DNA of 64,000 nucleotides from Lasiosphaeris hirsuta (GCA_030549175.1 JAUKUA010000004.1:2852001-2916000), one strand, 5' to 3'. Positions 41,432-53,157 are shown, counted from the first letter of the stretch. The notes: generated by a model from the sequence alone, not told the origin. Made by a program: numbers and translations.

Positions 41432-44400
41432 TCACTTTGCTTGCCCAATCGTTCCGATTGTCCCCCTCCTTGTCCTTTCGTGTTCTCTCTTTGTTGCGCC
41501 CGTGACACGGCTCCATTCCTCCCATTCACGACTGACCTCCATGAGAACGCCACCCATGACCAGGGCACTAGCCATCAGGCCGTGACCTTCGCCCTCAAGG
41601 ACACGCACCTCGCACCGCCGCATCGTCTTGCCCAGCCACTTGACATTCTCGACGGGCACTCGCGTATCACGGCTGCCGTGATGAATGACAACGGGCCTCG
41701 TGATATCGACATAGCGGAAACCGATCGTATGCCGCCGCTCCAGGCACACTAGCAAATCGACCGCCGGGTTAGCACCGGTCGTTGCCAGCTGCCAGATGGC
41801 GTGAGTGAGGCGATTGTCGTAAGTCTCCTGCCGCTCACGGTCGGCGAGCTGCGAGTTGGCGAGTTGGGCGGCTGCAGAAATAAGCTCCTCTTTTTCAGAC
41901 TGCCGCCTTCCATGCTGAGAAGAGTTGGAGCGGTTGGGGCGGTGGCCGTTGCCGTTGCCGTTGCCGTTGCTGTTAGCTTGGGAGCCCGTTGGGCCTGTGG
42001 GATTGGTTCCAGTAGGACGGATGCGGTCCATATTCTCGTCTGCTGCTAGCGTTTCGGCCAAATCGTTTGGCGCATGGTCACCGTGGCCGTGATCACCGTT
42101 TTCCTTGTTTTCCAGGGCATCATGGCTTGGGCGTTTGGCTTCCTTTTCCTTGGCTGCCTTCTTTTCCCGCTTAGCTCTCTTTTGCTTTGGCAGCGAGCTT
42201 GTGATGCTTGAACTGGTGGCCGTCATGAAACTGCTGTTGGCGGCTTTCAGGAATGGTGTGGGGAGGGCCCTCAAAATTCTTTGGCTTGTAGGGATCGCAT
42301 TCGTCGGTGGTAACGGTGTCTGAGCGCTTGCGCCAAACACGCTCATCTGGGATGGAGGGATCCAAGGCGCGAGGAGATGAATCCTGCCCCGGATGTGTTG
42401 AGGCATGCGCAGTGCCGTGGCGAGTGCGTAGATGGCGCCGGCTGAGTGGGCGAGGATGGAAAACTTTGTGATTTTAAGTGATTGGCAAATCGCATACACG
42501 TCGTCTGGAAGAAAGTTAGCCAAAGATGAAACGCATATTGGGACAAAAGGCATACCAGGCCAGCCAAGAGGCGTCGCAGTGCCCTCGGCATAAGGCTCGC
42601 TATCTCCCACACCCGGCCGGTCAGGCGTAATCAGTCTAAGCTTCAGAGTCAAGGCCAGCTCATCATAAAAGGCGGTAATGTATCTCGTCAAGCCCATGCC
42701 GACACAGCAAAACACGGCGCTCCCGCTCGGGTCTCCAACTTCACTGAAGCTGATGACACGGCCCGTCTGTGGATGTCTGATTTTCTGACTTAGGCGTGGA
42801 CTGCACAGGTAGCTCTCCACCGCGTCGTCGACGCTGTCAGCACTGGTTGGTCTCTCGTACGCGATGTGTGGTTGGTCACTTTGAGTGGTCCCTACGGCAA
42901 TTCCATGTTCAGACGATCTATCTGTGTTGGGGGTCGTCCCGCCAGACAGTCGCTTGAGTCTGCTGCTGCTACGCTTGACCTTCAAGCCAATTCCTCCACT
43001 TTCACTGTTGTATCCGCCCAGATGATCCGGCGTCATACGGCCGGAGCGCCGCCTGTGGCGAGCGTCTGCACTGGACTCGCGGTCTCTTCGGCGCCCCTGG
43101 GCAACAGCGGGAGACGGCGCCCCATCGTCGGCGGGGTCCAAGTCGGGGAACATGGCGCTGGCCGGTGTCGATGGACTGGTGCTATAGATATCAGGACGGG
43201 GCTTGCTGAACGATGCCGGGTTTCGAGGCAGATCGGCCGAAAGCCTCGCGGGGTCTAGGCCTTGCTCCTTTGTCGTCGTTAGCTGCCTTCGCCGGGCCGT
43301 TTCGCCGCGCGAATTGCGAGTGCTACTGCTGTGCTCGTCAATCTCGTGGATGGTGTCGTTCGCGCCTCCGTCGCTGTCTCGCTTCGAGTTTCTAGATGCT
43401 CTGGCCGACGACCTCTTCGCGCCGGATCCCGTCTTGCGCAGGGAGGAGTCCCGGGTTGGTATCGGTCGAGGACTGGGGATACCGTTGCCGTTGTTGTGAT
43501 TTTTGCTGGGAGGTTCCACAGACCAGCTTGGTCGTTGTGTTCGGGGAGGGGAATCGGTGGCGGGTTCTTCGTTGATTACGGATTCGGCTGCGAGGGGATC
43601 AAGGCGCGATGTCAAGGAACCATTCAAAGAAGCTAGCGCGTGCGAGGTACCACCGACGGCGCCGATGCTCGCTCTCTTCTCGGATTCCTTTTCTCGTAGC
43701 CTTTCCTTGCTGCTCATGTACATCAACCCACGTTGGTTTCGGCCGCTTTTCTTTCCCCAGCTATCGTGCGACTCGCGCCTCCGAAGTGACCCTTCCGCAC
43801 CAGGCGATAAAGGTTCCGTGGAGCGCTCGATGCTTAGTTTCCCAATGCTGTCGGCCCCAGACGTCAAAGATCCTCTGCTCGATGGGCGGGAGAGAGCGCT
43901 GCTACTGCCCCGTGAAAGTAGGCTCCTCAAGCCGGATGCATCACGGGTGATTGGGCTCTTGGGAGACCTGGGGGCGGTCAAAGGTGAGAACCCACTCGGG
44001 GGCTTCGAAGTGCGGATGACGGGAGCACTCGCAGCGAGCTCGTCCAGCGGGATATCTTCCTCCCTTGCGTAGTTCCGCGATGGGCGAGCGTAAGCCCCGT
44101 AGTCAACGCCAAAGGAGCCGCTGGTATGACCGGGAGAGGTGGGGGCTGATGAGGCACCCAAGTTGCGTGTGTCGAGCGGGGCCAGATACGATGGGCCCTC
44201 GAAGTGGTTGCTCAGTGGGCGTGATATGGCAGACAGGGAGGTAATGAGCGACGAGATGACTTCGGGAGATCCGGGAGCAGCGGAAGCAGGGGCAGCGGGG
44301 ATGCTGTCTCGAAGATAGCGTTCGACGTATCGGTCTCGATCTTGATCGGTCCAGTCGTGGAAAACGTCGGTGCTGTCGTCTCTATCCCGATTCGCATCCA

Positions 44401-44551
44401 CCGTTGAGATGGCGTGGGGAGCGTTGTGCCGGCGCGAGGGGATATGAGCAGGGGGCAGATCGCGATCTTGGTCACGAACTCGGCCGCGTTCTCGCTCGCG
44501 GTTCCTCCGGGGGATAGGGGGGAAGGCAGGTAGAGATGAGGAGTGCTCCAT
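41432..44551 (-). CDS. Alpha/beta-hydrolase with a long disordered N-terminus
   Basis: The frame is open for 1039 codons from the ATG at 44551, but an intron with perfect signals (GTATGC donor at 42555, GCTAAC branch point, TTCCAG acceptor) lies at 42555-42505. It is 51 nt long, in frame and without a stop. Splicing gives 1022 residues and restores LGWPDDVYAICQSL. The first 570 residues are Ser/Arg/Pro-rich and probably disordered and phosphorylated. The hydrolase domain follows: GDPSGSAVFCCVGMG, the nucleophile elbow LAHSAGAIYALAT, an insertion rich in Lys, Asn and Gly (GNGNGNGH), the Asp site HHGSRDTRVP and the His site GEGHGLM. The three catalytic positions are intact. The substrate is unknown; the family is conserved across filamentous fungi. 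Confidence 0.92.
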   Translation of the reverse strand: MEHSSSLPAFPPIPRRNRERERGRVRDQDRDLPPAHIPSRRHNAPHAISTVDANRDRDDSTDVFHDWTDQDRDRYVERYLRDSIPAAPASAAPGSPEVISSLITSLSAISRPLSNHFEGPSYLAPLDTRNLGASSAPTSPGHTSGSFGVDYGAYARPSRNYAREEDIPLDELAASAPVIRTSKPPSGFSPLTAPRSPKSPITRDASGLRSLLSRGSSSALSRPSSRGSLTSGADSIGKLSIERSTEPLSPGAEGSLRRRESHDSWGKKSGRNQRGLMYMSSKERLREKESEKRASIGAVGGTSHALASLNGSLTSRLDPLAAESVINEEPATDSPPRTQRPSWSVEPPSKNHNNGNGIPSPRPIPTRDSSLRKTGSGAKRSSARASRNSKRDSDGGANDTIHEIDEHSSSTRNSRGETARRRQLTTTKEQGLDPARLSADLPRNPASFSKPRPDIYSTSPSTPASAMFPDLDPADDGAPSPAVAQGRRRDRESSADARHRRRSGRMTPDHLGGYNSESGGIGLKVKRSSSRLKRLSGGTTPNTDRSSEHGIAVGTTQSDQPHIAYERPTSADSVDDAVESYLCSPRLSQKIRHPQTGRVISFSEVGDPSGSAVFCCVGMGLTRYITAFYDELALTLKLRLITPDRPGVGDSEPYAEGTATPLGWPGMPFVPICVSSLANFLPDDVYAICQSLKITKFSILAHSAGAIYALATALRMPQHIRGRIHLLAPWIPPSQMSVFGASAQTPLPPTNAIPTSQRILRALPTPFLKAANSSFMTATSSSITSSLPKQKRAKREKKAAKEKEAKRPSHDALENKENGDHGHGDHAPNDLAETLAADENMDRIRPTGTNPTGPTGSQANSNGNGNGNGHRPNRSNSSQHGRRQSEKEELISAAAQLANSQLADRERQETYDNRLTHAIWQLATTGANPAVDLLVCLERRHTIGFRYVDITRPVVIHHGSRDTRVPVENVKWLGKTMRRCEVRVLEGEGHGLMASALVMGGVLMEVSREWEEWSRVTGATKREHERTRRGTIGTIGQAK

Positions 44552-47158
44552 GGCGGCGGCGGCGGCAGCGAGGGTATTATCGTGCGTTAGTTTGGCACGC
44601 CGGCGGGTGTGGAGAAGCCGAAAGCCTCTTTCTGACGGATCCGCAGGGATTCGAGAGTGTATCGCCAGTGTGAGGGCCGAGTTTGGCTCGGTTTAACTCA
44701 GTCTGACTCGCAGATCTGGGGCGGCTAATTGTTGAGACTCCTCCTGCAGAAGCAAACCTGCAAACTTGCGCCGCCTTGCGTCTGCAAGGAGACCGGGCGT
44801 CGATGTTGCAGCACTCGCACGACTCCCGCGGTTCGACTCAGCAGCCAAGTCGGGCCAGGACCAGCTTGACAAGCTCGACGGTCGAAGCGGCGCCAGACTG
44901 GAACGCTAGAACACTAAACCTTCACCGTGTCGGCTGTACGGCCTGAGTCTACACACATACAGACTCGGCAAGAATAGTCGACAGCTACAAGATGAAGCCT
45001 TCGGGAGCCGAGGCTGGCTGGGCTGCGTGTCGCGAAAGCAGGAGCATTGACCGTGTCTTTCCCTGTTGCTGTAAACGGCGTGCGCAAGTGAAGGTTTCAG
45101 TCGAGGAGGGACACCCTACTGCGCGCGTACAGATGGGGCGATGAATTTGGAGCGAGAGGGATGGAGGGTGGAGAAGCGAGCGTAGGAGGCAAGCGCAGGC
45201 CATGCAGCGTTGTGGTCTGGAGACGTGTGAAGGTGTGAAGGTAAGAATTAGATGCAGCAGGTGCAGGTGCAGGTGCAGCAGTTGCTCTTGCTTGCTGCTG
45301 GCTGCTCTGCTGCAGGTGGAGTCGACGAAATCCAGGGACGTACCAGCACGCGGCAGGAATTGACTCGGCTCAGGCGCGGTTTGATGGATGGGACTGTGCG
45401 TATCCCGGCTGCTGACGGCCAGTCAGATTGCCCAATCTTCTGGGCAGACTCCCGTTCCACCCCAGCTGTTAGCAGCGAGCTGCTTGTGTTGCCTCCTGCA
45501 CTAACACGCAGAGCGAGGTGGAGGGAGCTCGGTCACCGTGGATTGATCAATCGCACCCCCTTTTCGCCTTTAGCAGCGGCCAGTTATGCCCGTGCATCGC
45601 TGCCCCGCCCCCCACGCCCGCAGCTGATCCCTCCTCGAAGCTTAGGGGCCGCTTGGGGGACCCAGCAAAAAGTTGAAATGGAAAAAGCACGCACCCCTCC
45701 ATGCTCGAATCCCTTCCTTTGCCCATTGTCCTCTCCATGTCCATCCGTCCAGCGCAGCGCGGGGTCCATGCTCCGAACCGTAGCCGGCATGGGATAAATG
45801 CTATCATATGTTCACAGCTTTCTAGCTTCGGCTCTCGCGATGGGGTGATGCAATGGCACGAGGGAGACGGCCACGACAACCACAACACAGCGAACCTTGG
45901 ACGCCAGCGTGTGGAGAACCCTGTTGGGGGCACCTGAGGTAGGGACCGGGCGACACCGGGAATTGCTTCTCGAATAACCCCCCCCCCCCAAAGGTGTGGT
46001 GGTGGTGTAACCATCGATATATCGCTCACCTGCCTCGCCCCTTTCAGCTACAGCCTGCCGTATTCTCAGAATTGCCAGATCATTAGGACGGCTCTGGCCT
46101 GAGAAGCTCGCGCTCTCAGTCCAAATTTTTCAAAAGGAATCTTGTCTCGGACACACCATGAGCCGTAGCCAATGGAACGAGGAGGGGTCGTCGAGCAAGA
46201 AGCACGAAGAGGGGGCGTGCCGCTGAGGTGCAGCTCGCATGCATCTTGCAGGTGTGGATGGTCTGGAAGCGTTCTAGGCATTTTGGCATTGAGTGTACAC
46301 TACTCGTGCCCTCCAACACTCAATCGAGGAGGCGGCCCTAGCGCGCCAGTTTCACCTCGACAGAAGCGGTTCGCCAGCCGACCTGCAAACCAATATGGGT
46401 AACCAGGAAGAAACAGCGCCGACGAGTGATCCGGAGTTGAAATTCTGTGGCTCTCGACGTCGATCCAACCGCTCCAAGAAGAGCCGTCGGAGAGTTGTTG
46501 TCCTGAACCCGGTTTGAGAAACTCCGATGACCGAGCTGCATTCGAGAACAAGTCGCTCTGGCGGGCACTGGCAGCCATCAATATTTGGCGACGCGCGACG
46601 GCTACCTGCTGTGATATTGAGCTGTTCGTGCTCGCAATCCTTCGGCCTCGCTCAAATCGATAGCGTCGATGCATGTCTCCTGGTTATCTCCAGGTTTGGC
46701 CCCTGTCCAGAGAGGGGAAACTTTTTTTCAACGGTCGGCAACGGTTCCGAAACTCGATCGTCGTGACCATCGCAAGGCCAAAACCACTCAAAGAGCTGAG
46801 AATCAGTGTTCTGGTCTGACACGGAGTCCGCTGCCATCACGGTGGTAACGCTTTTCTGTCAGCGTTACCTTCGTCTCAGCCTCGCCCTGGGATGATGCTG
46901 GCTGGCCAAGGTAGGAACCGGGCGGGAAATTTTTATTGGGATTGATGGTGGGGAGAAGGATTCTGCCGTGACATACCGCCTGCTGCATTGGCTCATCTTG
47001 GGACCTACGTCATAGGCAGCTGGGAAGTCGAGAGGCACGTCATGAGCTGTCGAGACGACACCCGACGGTGAGAATTGCTGCCTCCCCATCAATATTGCTT
47101 ATTGACAAAATTTGAGTTTTTGCTTCAATATTGAACGAAAATCGAAACTTTGGCCAAG
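44552..47158. other. Long divergent upstream region, no gene supported
   Basis: A CAGGTG hexamer is repeated in tandem near 45258-45275, and further CAG-rich sequence follows. A run of 11 C lies near 45979-45989. Frames up to 181 codons occur on both strands (45252-45797, 45547-46029) without family features. Confidence 0.45.
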
Positions 47159-48226
47159 ATGGATATCCTCCTGTCGCTTCCTATTGCCTCGTACTTCTTC
47201 TCGACGTCGCTCACATCATGGTCGACCTCGATGAACCTCCTTTTTTTCTACATGACCTGGTCAACGCTCATCCTGAGCCACTCGCCCCTCAAGATTGAGC
47301 TCATCGGCACCACAGCGCTGCGGGTAGTTTTTTGGCTAGTCCCATCGCTCCTCTTCCTCTTATTCGACACGTTGGTTCCCTCCCTCGCCGAGAACATCAA
47401 GTATAACGGCGCATCCTCTCTCCCGCCCCGCGACGCGGGCTCTCTCTTGCGCCTCCTCGGCCTTGCCATCCTCAACCTCGCTATCGAAACCGCCGTCGAA
47501 GCCGGGGTCTCCCTTGGCCTCGCCAGCCTCCTCGGCGCCCCCGTCTTCCGCACCTCGACGACGCTCCCACTCCCGTGGCAAATGGCCAAGCACATTGCCC
47601 TCCTCTTCGCCGCGCGCGAGGTCCTCACCTACTACATCCACCGCTACCTCCTCCACGTGCAGGCCCCCTCTCGGTCACCCACCGCCTGGCTCGGCTCCAA
47701 ATCCCGGTCCAACAAACCCTTCGTACGCTCCCATCGCCTCGCTGCCCTGCACGCGCGCTTCGCCCACGCCACCCCCGGCGCCGCCCCCTTCTCCCTCCTC
47801 CTAACTGCCGATCACCCCGCCACCTTCCTCCTGCACCGCTTCGTCCCGCTCTACCTCCCGGCCCTCGCCCTGTTCCCACACCTGCATCTGCTCACCTTCT
47901 TCGCCTTCGTTGGCCTCGCCACCATCGAGGAAACCCTCGCCCTGTCGGGCTACACTGTCGTGCCGGGCATCATTATGGGCGGGATCGCGCGGCGGAGCGC
48001 GCGGCACTATGCGCAGCCGGTCTCGGGCAACTTTGGATGCTGGGGCGTGCTGGACTGGGTGCACGGGACGACAGCCGGCGGAGACGATGTCGTGGGGGAT
48101 GTGCGTGACGAGGCGGAGAAGCACCGGCTGCGGGAGCGGGCTGACGGTGCGGGGGGTGCGCTGCAGAATGGGATCCAGGGGCTGCGGAGGAGTGCGCGTT
48201 CGCGGGGGAGGAAGAGTCAGGGCTGA
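47159..48226 (+). CDS. Sterol-desaturase / fatty-acid-hydroxylase family membrane protein
   Basis: A single exon of 355 residues, starting at the ATG at 47159 (MDILLSLPIASYFFSTSLTS). Several membrane segments are seen (about 25-45, 55-78, 97-127 and 220-265). Iron-ligand histidine boxes are partly visible: HRYLLH at 161-166, a second cluster around SHRLAALHARFAHAT, and a third region SARHYAQPVSGNFGCWGVLD. Family landmarks DHPATFLLHRF, LSGYTVVPG and LDWVHGT support the call. The third box lacks the usual HxxHH spacing, so activity may be altered. Members hydroxylate or desaturate lipids in the ER; the substrate here cannot be predicted. The C-terminal 50 residues are charged and probably disordered. 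Confidence 0.85.
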   Translation: MDILLSLPIASYFFSTSLTSWSTSMNLLFFYMTWSTLILSHSPLKIELIGTTALRVVFWLVPSLLFLLFDTLVPSLAENIKYNGASSLPPRDAGSLLRLLGLAILNLAIETAVEAGVSLGLASLLGAPVFRTSTTLPLPWQMAKHIALLFAAREVLTYYIHRYLLHVQAPSRSPTAWLGSKSRSNKPFVRSHRLAALHARFAHATPGAAPFSLLLTADHPATFLLHRFVPLYLPALALFPHLHLLTFFAFVGLATIEETLALSGYTVVPGIIMGGIARRSARHYAQPVSGNFGCWGVLDWVHGTTAGGDDVVGDVRDEAEKHRLRERADGAGGALQNGIQGLRRSARSRGRKSQG

Positions 48227-48673
48227 TTTTAGGCAGCTTCGCAGGTTAGATCTCATCTTTTTCTCTAGGGGGTTGTTTCAATGGCGTGGCGTGGGAAACG
48301 GCTTTTGACCTGCAGGCCGGCTTACCGTCATGGCGAACCCTGGTTTTGCTTATATCAGATACCCCTTATTAGTTTTGCTTCGGAGCCTTTGGCGTCTTCC
48401 AAAATAAAATAAATAAATCTAGCTATATACAATTCCCTGTCTGAGTCCGAAAGTAACCCGTCTGTCAAAGACAAAATGCAAAACCTGCTGCCTCTTGCTT
48501 TTATATACGAGGCATGCGTTCTGCCAAACCCGAGACACTTCAACCGACAGGCCCGCTTCCCTATGTCTATCGTACCCAGGAACCCAAAACCGCGAGTCTA
48601 GTCTCGCATGTCCACGTATGCGCCATGTCGAATGACCTCGCTACCTTTGCCAACAACCGCCCTTATCCAACAA
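48227..48673. other. Convergent 3' flanks
   Basis: A short region between two stop codons, with AATAAAATAAATAAAT near 48402 as possible polyadenylation signals. No gene is seen. Confidence 0.6.
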
Positions 48674-51310
48674 TTACGCCCACCCCTTCTTGGCCTTCAG
48701 CCACTTGACCGTCTCAATGCCCGCCTTGACCCTCATTCCAAACCGGACATCCAGCACGAACCCCTCCCACTTGGAGACCTTGTCCATGTACTCTTGGCAC
48801 TCGTCCGCCTTTTGCCTGCGGAACTCCTCGACAAAGTCAACCGGGGCGGCCTCTCCCCCAGCGCTCTCGCCGTCGACCGCGGCAGCGGCGGTTGGCGTTG
48901 GCCAGGCGTCCGGGTTGATGACATCCATCCACGCCACGACGGCGACCTCGTAGTGGGCAGCTGCGAGACAGTAGTCGTCTCTTGTCGGGCCCTTGAAGAG
49001 TGTCCTAGTTGACGAAATGTTAGCAATGTCCCTTGGCAGGAATCCAGGTGGAGCATCATCGTGCCTGTCCTCGTTCAACAACGGCTCCACCAACGCCTTC
49101 GCCTCAGCGCCGTTGCCCAGCTGCCTCAATAACGATGAGTCGACCAGCGTAGCGATCGCCAACTCATCCTTCTCCTCTTTGACCTTCTCCAACTTGTCTT
49201 CAGCCGCAGTACACCGGCCCCAGGCCAGATACGTCCTTGCCCGCTCCAGGAGATGCGGCCCCATTCGCTTGCTCCCGTTCCAGAGGTAGATCATCTCCAT
49301 CGCGGGACTGACGCAGATAGCATCCACAAGATCAACGTCCAACGCCTTCGCGCGCTCCTCCCACTTCTGCAGCTTGCGGCACACAAACACCTCAAATGGC
49401 ATCTGGCGCGCCATGAAGCGCTTGCGCCCAGCCACCGTTGGCGCCATCTTGAAATGCTCTTCGGCGGACTTCTTGTGCTTCTGGGCCTCGGTCAGGGCGA
49501 CGTTGCGCTCTACCTCGCTGCTCTCGCCCGCCGCGCGGTGAAACTCATCGCGGTACATCTCTAGCTCGGCGCAGCCGGCAATGTAGTAGTACAGCGCATG
49601 GCTCCAGTTGTTGAGCTCGACACATCGCAGGAAGTTGTCTCGCATGGCAGGCCAGTTCATGGTGTACATTGAGTTCATGCTCAGTTCAAAATTGTTGAGG
49701 GCCGTGATCTGGCGCATCCTGCTGTCGGTGTTGGCTGTGAGCATCTCAATAGCCTCATCGAGCTGCTTCAAGTTGGCGCGCACGCGCGCCTCCTCGAGCT
49801 TCCAAAGCCCCGAGTCGGGGTAGCGGTTACGCATCTCAGCCAGGAGGGCGTTGCATTTTTCCTTGGGGTAGCCGACGGCGTCGATTTCTCCAGATTCGGT
49901 ATCGGTCTTTCCCAGCTCCTCGATATCTCTCTCGCTGGGGAGGATGTCTGCGAAGCCGAGGAAAGTGTTGTAGTATTGGAGGAGGACCATTCCAGCCATG
50001 GCACCGTTGATGTTTGGGAACTTGGTGGCCTGCCACAGCATCTGCACACCCTTGTCACGATCGCCCTTAAAGCCGATGACGTAGAGAAGACGAGAGAAGG
50101 CTGGAGGAACCATCGATATGATGAGCATGAGGATACCGTAGCACATGTTGGCTCCGCTATGAATAAACACGTCGACTGTCGTGGTGAACAGATCCTTGTC
50201 GACACCGGAAGCATTCAAGCGAGCAAGGTTTGAGGCTGTTTGTGAAGCGGTTCCATCCTCGGCAGCATTTTGAGATGGAGGTTCCGGTCGAGTGGGAATA
50301 GGAAGCGCCTTGGGCGGTTCTTGAGCGAGGGCGAGTTCACCCAGCTTTTCATCGAGTGTTTGCGTATTTGGGGTCGAAGCGGTCGTAGGCAGAGCGTTTG
50401 GGGGGGCGCTCAGAGTGATGGTAGGTGCACTGCCTGGTGTTTGCGCCTCTGACAGGTCACTCGCAACATCAACGAATTCTTCGTCACTGCCGTCCTTCTC
50501 CTTGACCATTGGAGTTCCTGCTTCGTCAAACTCGGCAAATTCCGACTCATCAAAACTGCCAGGCATCATGTCGTCGGATAGGCGGGGTCGTTTTGGCATG
50601 TGCACTACGCCGGCGCCATCGCCTCCACTCTGCAGCGACCTCATATATTGCGCCTCGGCTTCCATGATGCCATCTAGGGTGACGTAAGCCTTGCGCAGCT
50701 TGTAGAACCCCTTGATGCCCTCTGTCAAACTTTCATGCATGACAGCGACCACGGCATTCATGAGCTGCGCCTCGGCGTGCACAAGCGCGAACTCGGCGCC
50801 AGGGGGGTAGATGTTGCTGCCACTCTCTGCATTTGGGGGGTTTTCCTCTTGCCCAGCAGCAGGCTTTCCATACCAATATGCGCCCAGCCCGCTAGCGGGC
50901 GTCTTGTCGGCCTCCTTTTGGGCCTTCTTCATGTCGTTCCAAGCCTGGTTCTCCGTCTCGGCCAGCCTGTTTGCCGCCTCGGTCATAATCTCCTTCTCGA
51001 AGCCCAGAACACTCCTCATGAAGGTCGAGACGCCCAAGCCAAGCTTGTGGAAGGTAGATGCGCCTTCGCGAGCGCGGAGCCTCAGCTCGGCGCCCTCGAT
51101 GTTGTCGTTCATGATGAGCCCGGCGGCGTCCATGGCGTCCTCGATGTCGGAGATCTCCTGCTGGGCAGGGCTGAGGGGGGCCTTGGCGTTCCCGTTGAGG
51201 GTTAGAGTGCTGTTCGCGGGGCTCGGCTGAGGGCTTGGGGCTTTCGTCGAGGAGGCCTTCGAGCTGGTGCCAGCGGGGGACCCGCGGAACCAGGAGCGAA
51301 GGGCCGACAT
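48674..51310 (-). CDS. IML2: IML2-like TPR protein (inclusion-body clearance / TTC39-related)
   Basis: The start is the ATG at 51310 ([14 protein letters not shown]). The frame is open to 48674, but a stretch at 49064-49005 separates LLNEDR from [20 protein letters not shown]. It has the branch point GCTAAC and acceptor ACTAG and begins CAG|GCACGA, so I read it as a 60-nt GC-AG intron, in frame and without stop. The mature protein is then 858 residues. An acidic, Ser-rich loop lies at about 235-365. The rest is helical with TPR-like blocks ([60 protein letters not shown]) matching the fungal Iml2/DUF3808 family. In yeast Iml2 helps clear inclusion bodies with lipid droplets and contacts mitochondria and the ER. 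Orthology here is inferred from the family only. Confidence 0.88.
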   Translation of the reverse strand: MSALRSWFRGSPAGTSSKASSTKAPSPQPSPANSTLTLNGNAKAPLSPAQQEISDIEDAMDAAGLIMNDNIEGAELRLRAREGASTFHKLGLGVSTFMRSVLGFEKEIMTEAANRLAETENQAWNDMKKAQKEADKTPASGLGAYWYGKPAAGQEENPPNAESGSNIYPPGAEFALVHAEAQLMNAVVAVMHESLTEGIKGFYKLRKAYVTLDGIMEAEAQYMRSLQSGGDGAGVVHMPKRPRLSDDMMPGSFDESEFAEFDEAGTPMVKEKDGSDEEFVDVASDLSEAQTPGSAPTITLSAPPNALPTTASTPNTQTLDEKLGELALAQEPPKALPIPTRPEPPSQNAAEDGTASQTASNLARLNASGVDKDLFTTTVDVFIHSGANMCYGILMLIISMVPPAFSRLLYVIGFKGDRDKGVQMLWQATKFPNINGAMAGMVLLQYYNTFLGFADILPSERDIEELGKTDTESGEIDAVGYPKEKCNALLAEMRNRYPDSGLWKLEEARVRANLKQLDEAIEMLTANTDSRMRQITALNNFELSMNSMYTMNWPAMRDNFLRCVELNNWSHALYYYIAGCAELEMYRDEFHRAAGESSEVERNVALTEAQKHKKSAEEHFKMAPTVAGRKRFMARQMPFEVFVCRKLQKWEERAKALDVDLVDAICVSPAMEMIYLWNGSKRMGPHLLERARTYLAWGRCTAAEDKLEKVKEEKDELAIATLVDSSLLRQLGNGAEAKALVEPLLNEDRHDDAPPGFLPRDIANISSTRTLFKGPTRDDYCLAAAHYEVAVVAWMDVINPDAWPTPTAAAAVDGESAGGEAAPVDFVEEFRRQKADECQEYMDKVSKWEGFVLDVRFGMRVKAGIETVKWLKAKKGWA

Positions 51311-52704
51311 GTTGCGCTCGTGAGGGGCGTGTTCCGTGTTCCGATGGCGAGGCTCCGGATTGAGGAAAATGGCGAGAGACGAGCGTCGAGGGTCGAGGAC
51401 CGAGAATCGGGAAGCAGTTAAATGAGAGCCGAGGATTTGGAGCCCGGCAAACCCGGGGAGAAGGAACAACAGAAATTGCCTGCTAGGTTACCCGGGGTTT
51501 AGTTTATACACGACGCGTGCGGCTGGAGCAGGCAGCCCCTTGGCAACTGAAGAAGTGTGCCTGGGGCCTGGGCCGGTGTCGAAACGGCGCGGGAGGCCAG
51601 GGAGCTGACGCTGCTGCAGATCGAGAGCCCCGCAAACCAGGATCTCAGCCCCTCCACGAATGGAGCAGAATGGCGCGGCACGATGACGGCTCGATGTCAC
51701 TGCTACCGCTCTTGCGTTGTGCTAGTGTATGACAGAATAGTGTAGACATGGGCCAATTGGCTCCAGAACCAGCACGCGCGTCAAAACCGCAAAGAAGTTT
51801 TGGCTGGATGTTTGGACAAGTGAGACCACCTTCCGTCTCTGGGGCAAGCTTAGACAACTTCAGGGCCGATACGAACAACGATAACGATACCAAGCAAACG
51901 GCCTCGCTTTGTCATCTTGCCAATCTGTGAATTGAGCCGCAGGCCCACTCCATCATTATTCGGTGCACTTGTCACTGCTTGAGACCGTAGGGGGGGGCCA
52001 CCTGGAAGCGGTAGTTCAGCCCTCAGAAGGATAATAATGGCCTTTCATTCCCTCTGCTGGAGTCCTGTGTGTGGTTGATGCTTTTACCTGAGCAAAGAAG
52101 CAGTTTTGCCTGTGCAACGACATGTAGATAATAGGTCGCCCTCAACCGAGGTGAAACTTGGTCATATACACGCAACCCAAAGAAGAAAGCGAACCCGATT
52201 TGCATTTCATTGCAAGCCGCAGTTGCACGCCGCCCAGTTAGTAACACATACGTTTTCCGGTTGCAATGTATCCGTAGCCGAGCCTGACTCAGCTTTCGCC
52301 CGGCGGAGGCAGCAAGGTGAGAAAAGGCTGCTGCTGATGTCCAACAGTCGTTGGCCCTTGCAACGAGATAAGTTCCATCTGGAGAAAAAAAGACAAAGCC
52401 GGGGTAGGGCACGAATGGAAGGCACTTATTATAAACCTGGCCCGTGCCCAGAGCATCGGCCAATTTACAGCCCCGCCACCGCCCTGCCCTAGGGGGGAGG
52501 GAACGGAGGAAGCCGAATTGCGCATCTGCGCGAACCTGAACCCGGCAGCTCCAACCACCAACAGCCTGAAGCTCCGTCGCCATCGACACACCCGCCTACG
52601 CACGGCAAAACATTTCCACGCAACCACTGTCGCATTTCCGAGCCGCTCCCGTCGACGACGACACCCGACATCCCCCACAATACCCGCACAGCCTCTCCTC
52701 CACC
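51311..52704. other. Divergent upstream region of IML2 and SEM1
   Basis: No gene supported; 52023-52589 (minus) and 52106-52492 (plus) are overlapping random-looking frames. A C-rich stretch (52460-52700) precedes the SEM1 start. Confidence 0.5.
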
Positions 52705-53157
52705 ATGGCCTCGCAAGACGCTGCCAATAAGGACAGCAAGGCCGCCGAGGCCAAGCCCGAGCAGGCCGTCGCAGACCAGAAGCCAGCCGCCGCGCTGGAA
52801 GAGGACGACGAGTTTGAAGATTTCCCCGTCGACGGTGCGCCCCCCTCCCCTCCCCCCTCATCCGCCGCAGCCTGAATCACTCCCTTGACGCTGTCGCCCC
52901 GCCCCATCCCAACTGCTTGCTGACATGACCATCTTTCTCCAACACAGACTGGGAGGCCGAAGACACAGAAGCTGCCAACGGTGGCGAGGGGGGAAAGCAC
53001 CTCTGGGAGGAGTCGTGGGACGACGATGACACAAGCGATGACTTTTCGACGCAGCTGAAGTAAGTCGAGCACCACAGCCACCTATTTTGCCGTTTGCAGA
53101 TGTTAACCTTGCAATAGGGAGGAACTAAAGAAGGTCGAGGCCTCCAAGAAGAGATGA
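52705..53157 (+). CDS. SEM1: 26S proteasome lid subunit SEM1/DSS1
   Basis: Three exons, 52705-52834, 52948-53059 and 53118-53157, give 93 residues. The protein is short and very acidic, with the Sem1/DSS1 signature: ALEEDDEFEDFPVD, then DWEAEDTEAANG across the first intron, then HLWEESWDDDDTSDDFSTQL and the basic helix EELKKVEASKKR at the end. The paired acidic patches with embedded Trp and Phe bind ubiquitin and the partner subunits in the proteasome lid; the same small protein also joins TREX-2 and, in some species, BRCA2-type complexes. The length is close to the family norm. The joins (G|GTGCGC to CAG|AC, AA|GTAAGT to TAG|G) preserve frame. It diverges from IML2 and converges with PGK. 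Confidence 0.95.

Noticed and set aside
42343..42612. 89-codon alternative ORF on the minus strand inside the alpha/beta-hydrolase
   Set aside because: It is an out-of-frame reading across the 51-nt intron; the main frame carries the catalytic motifs.
45252..46029. Frames of 160-181 codons in the region upstream of the sterol-desaturase gene
   Set aside because: No domain, no splice support and random-looking composition; both strands are equally open.
47248..48256. Several long minus-strand ORFs over the sterol-desaturase gene
   Set aside because: They are Arg/Gly/Ala-rich antisense frames without features; the plus frame has histidine boxes and membrane segments.
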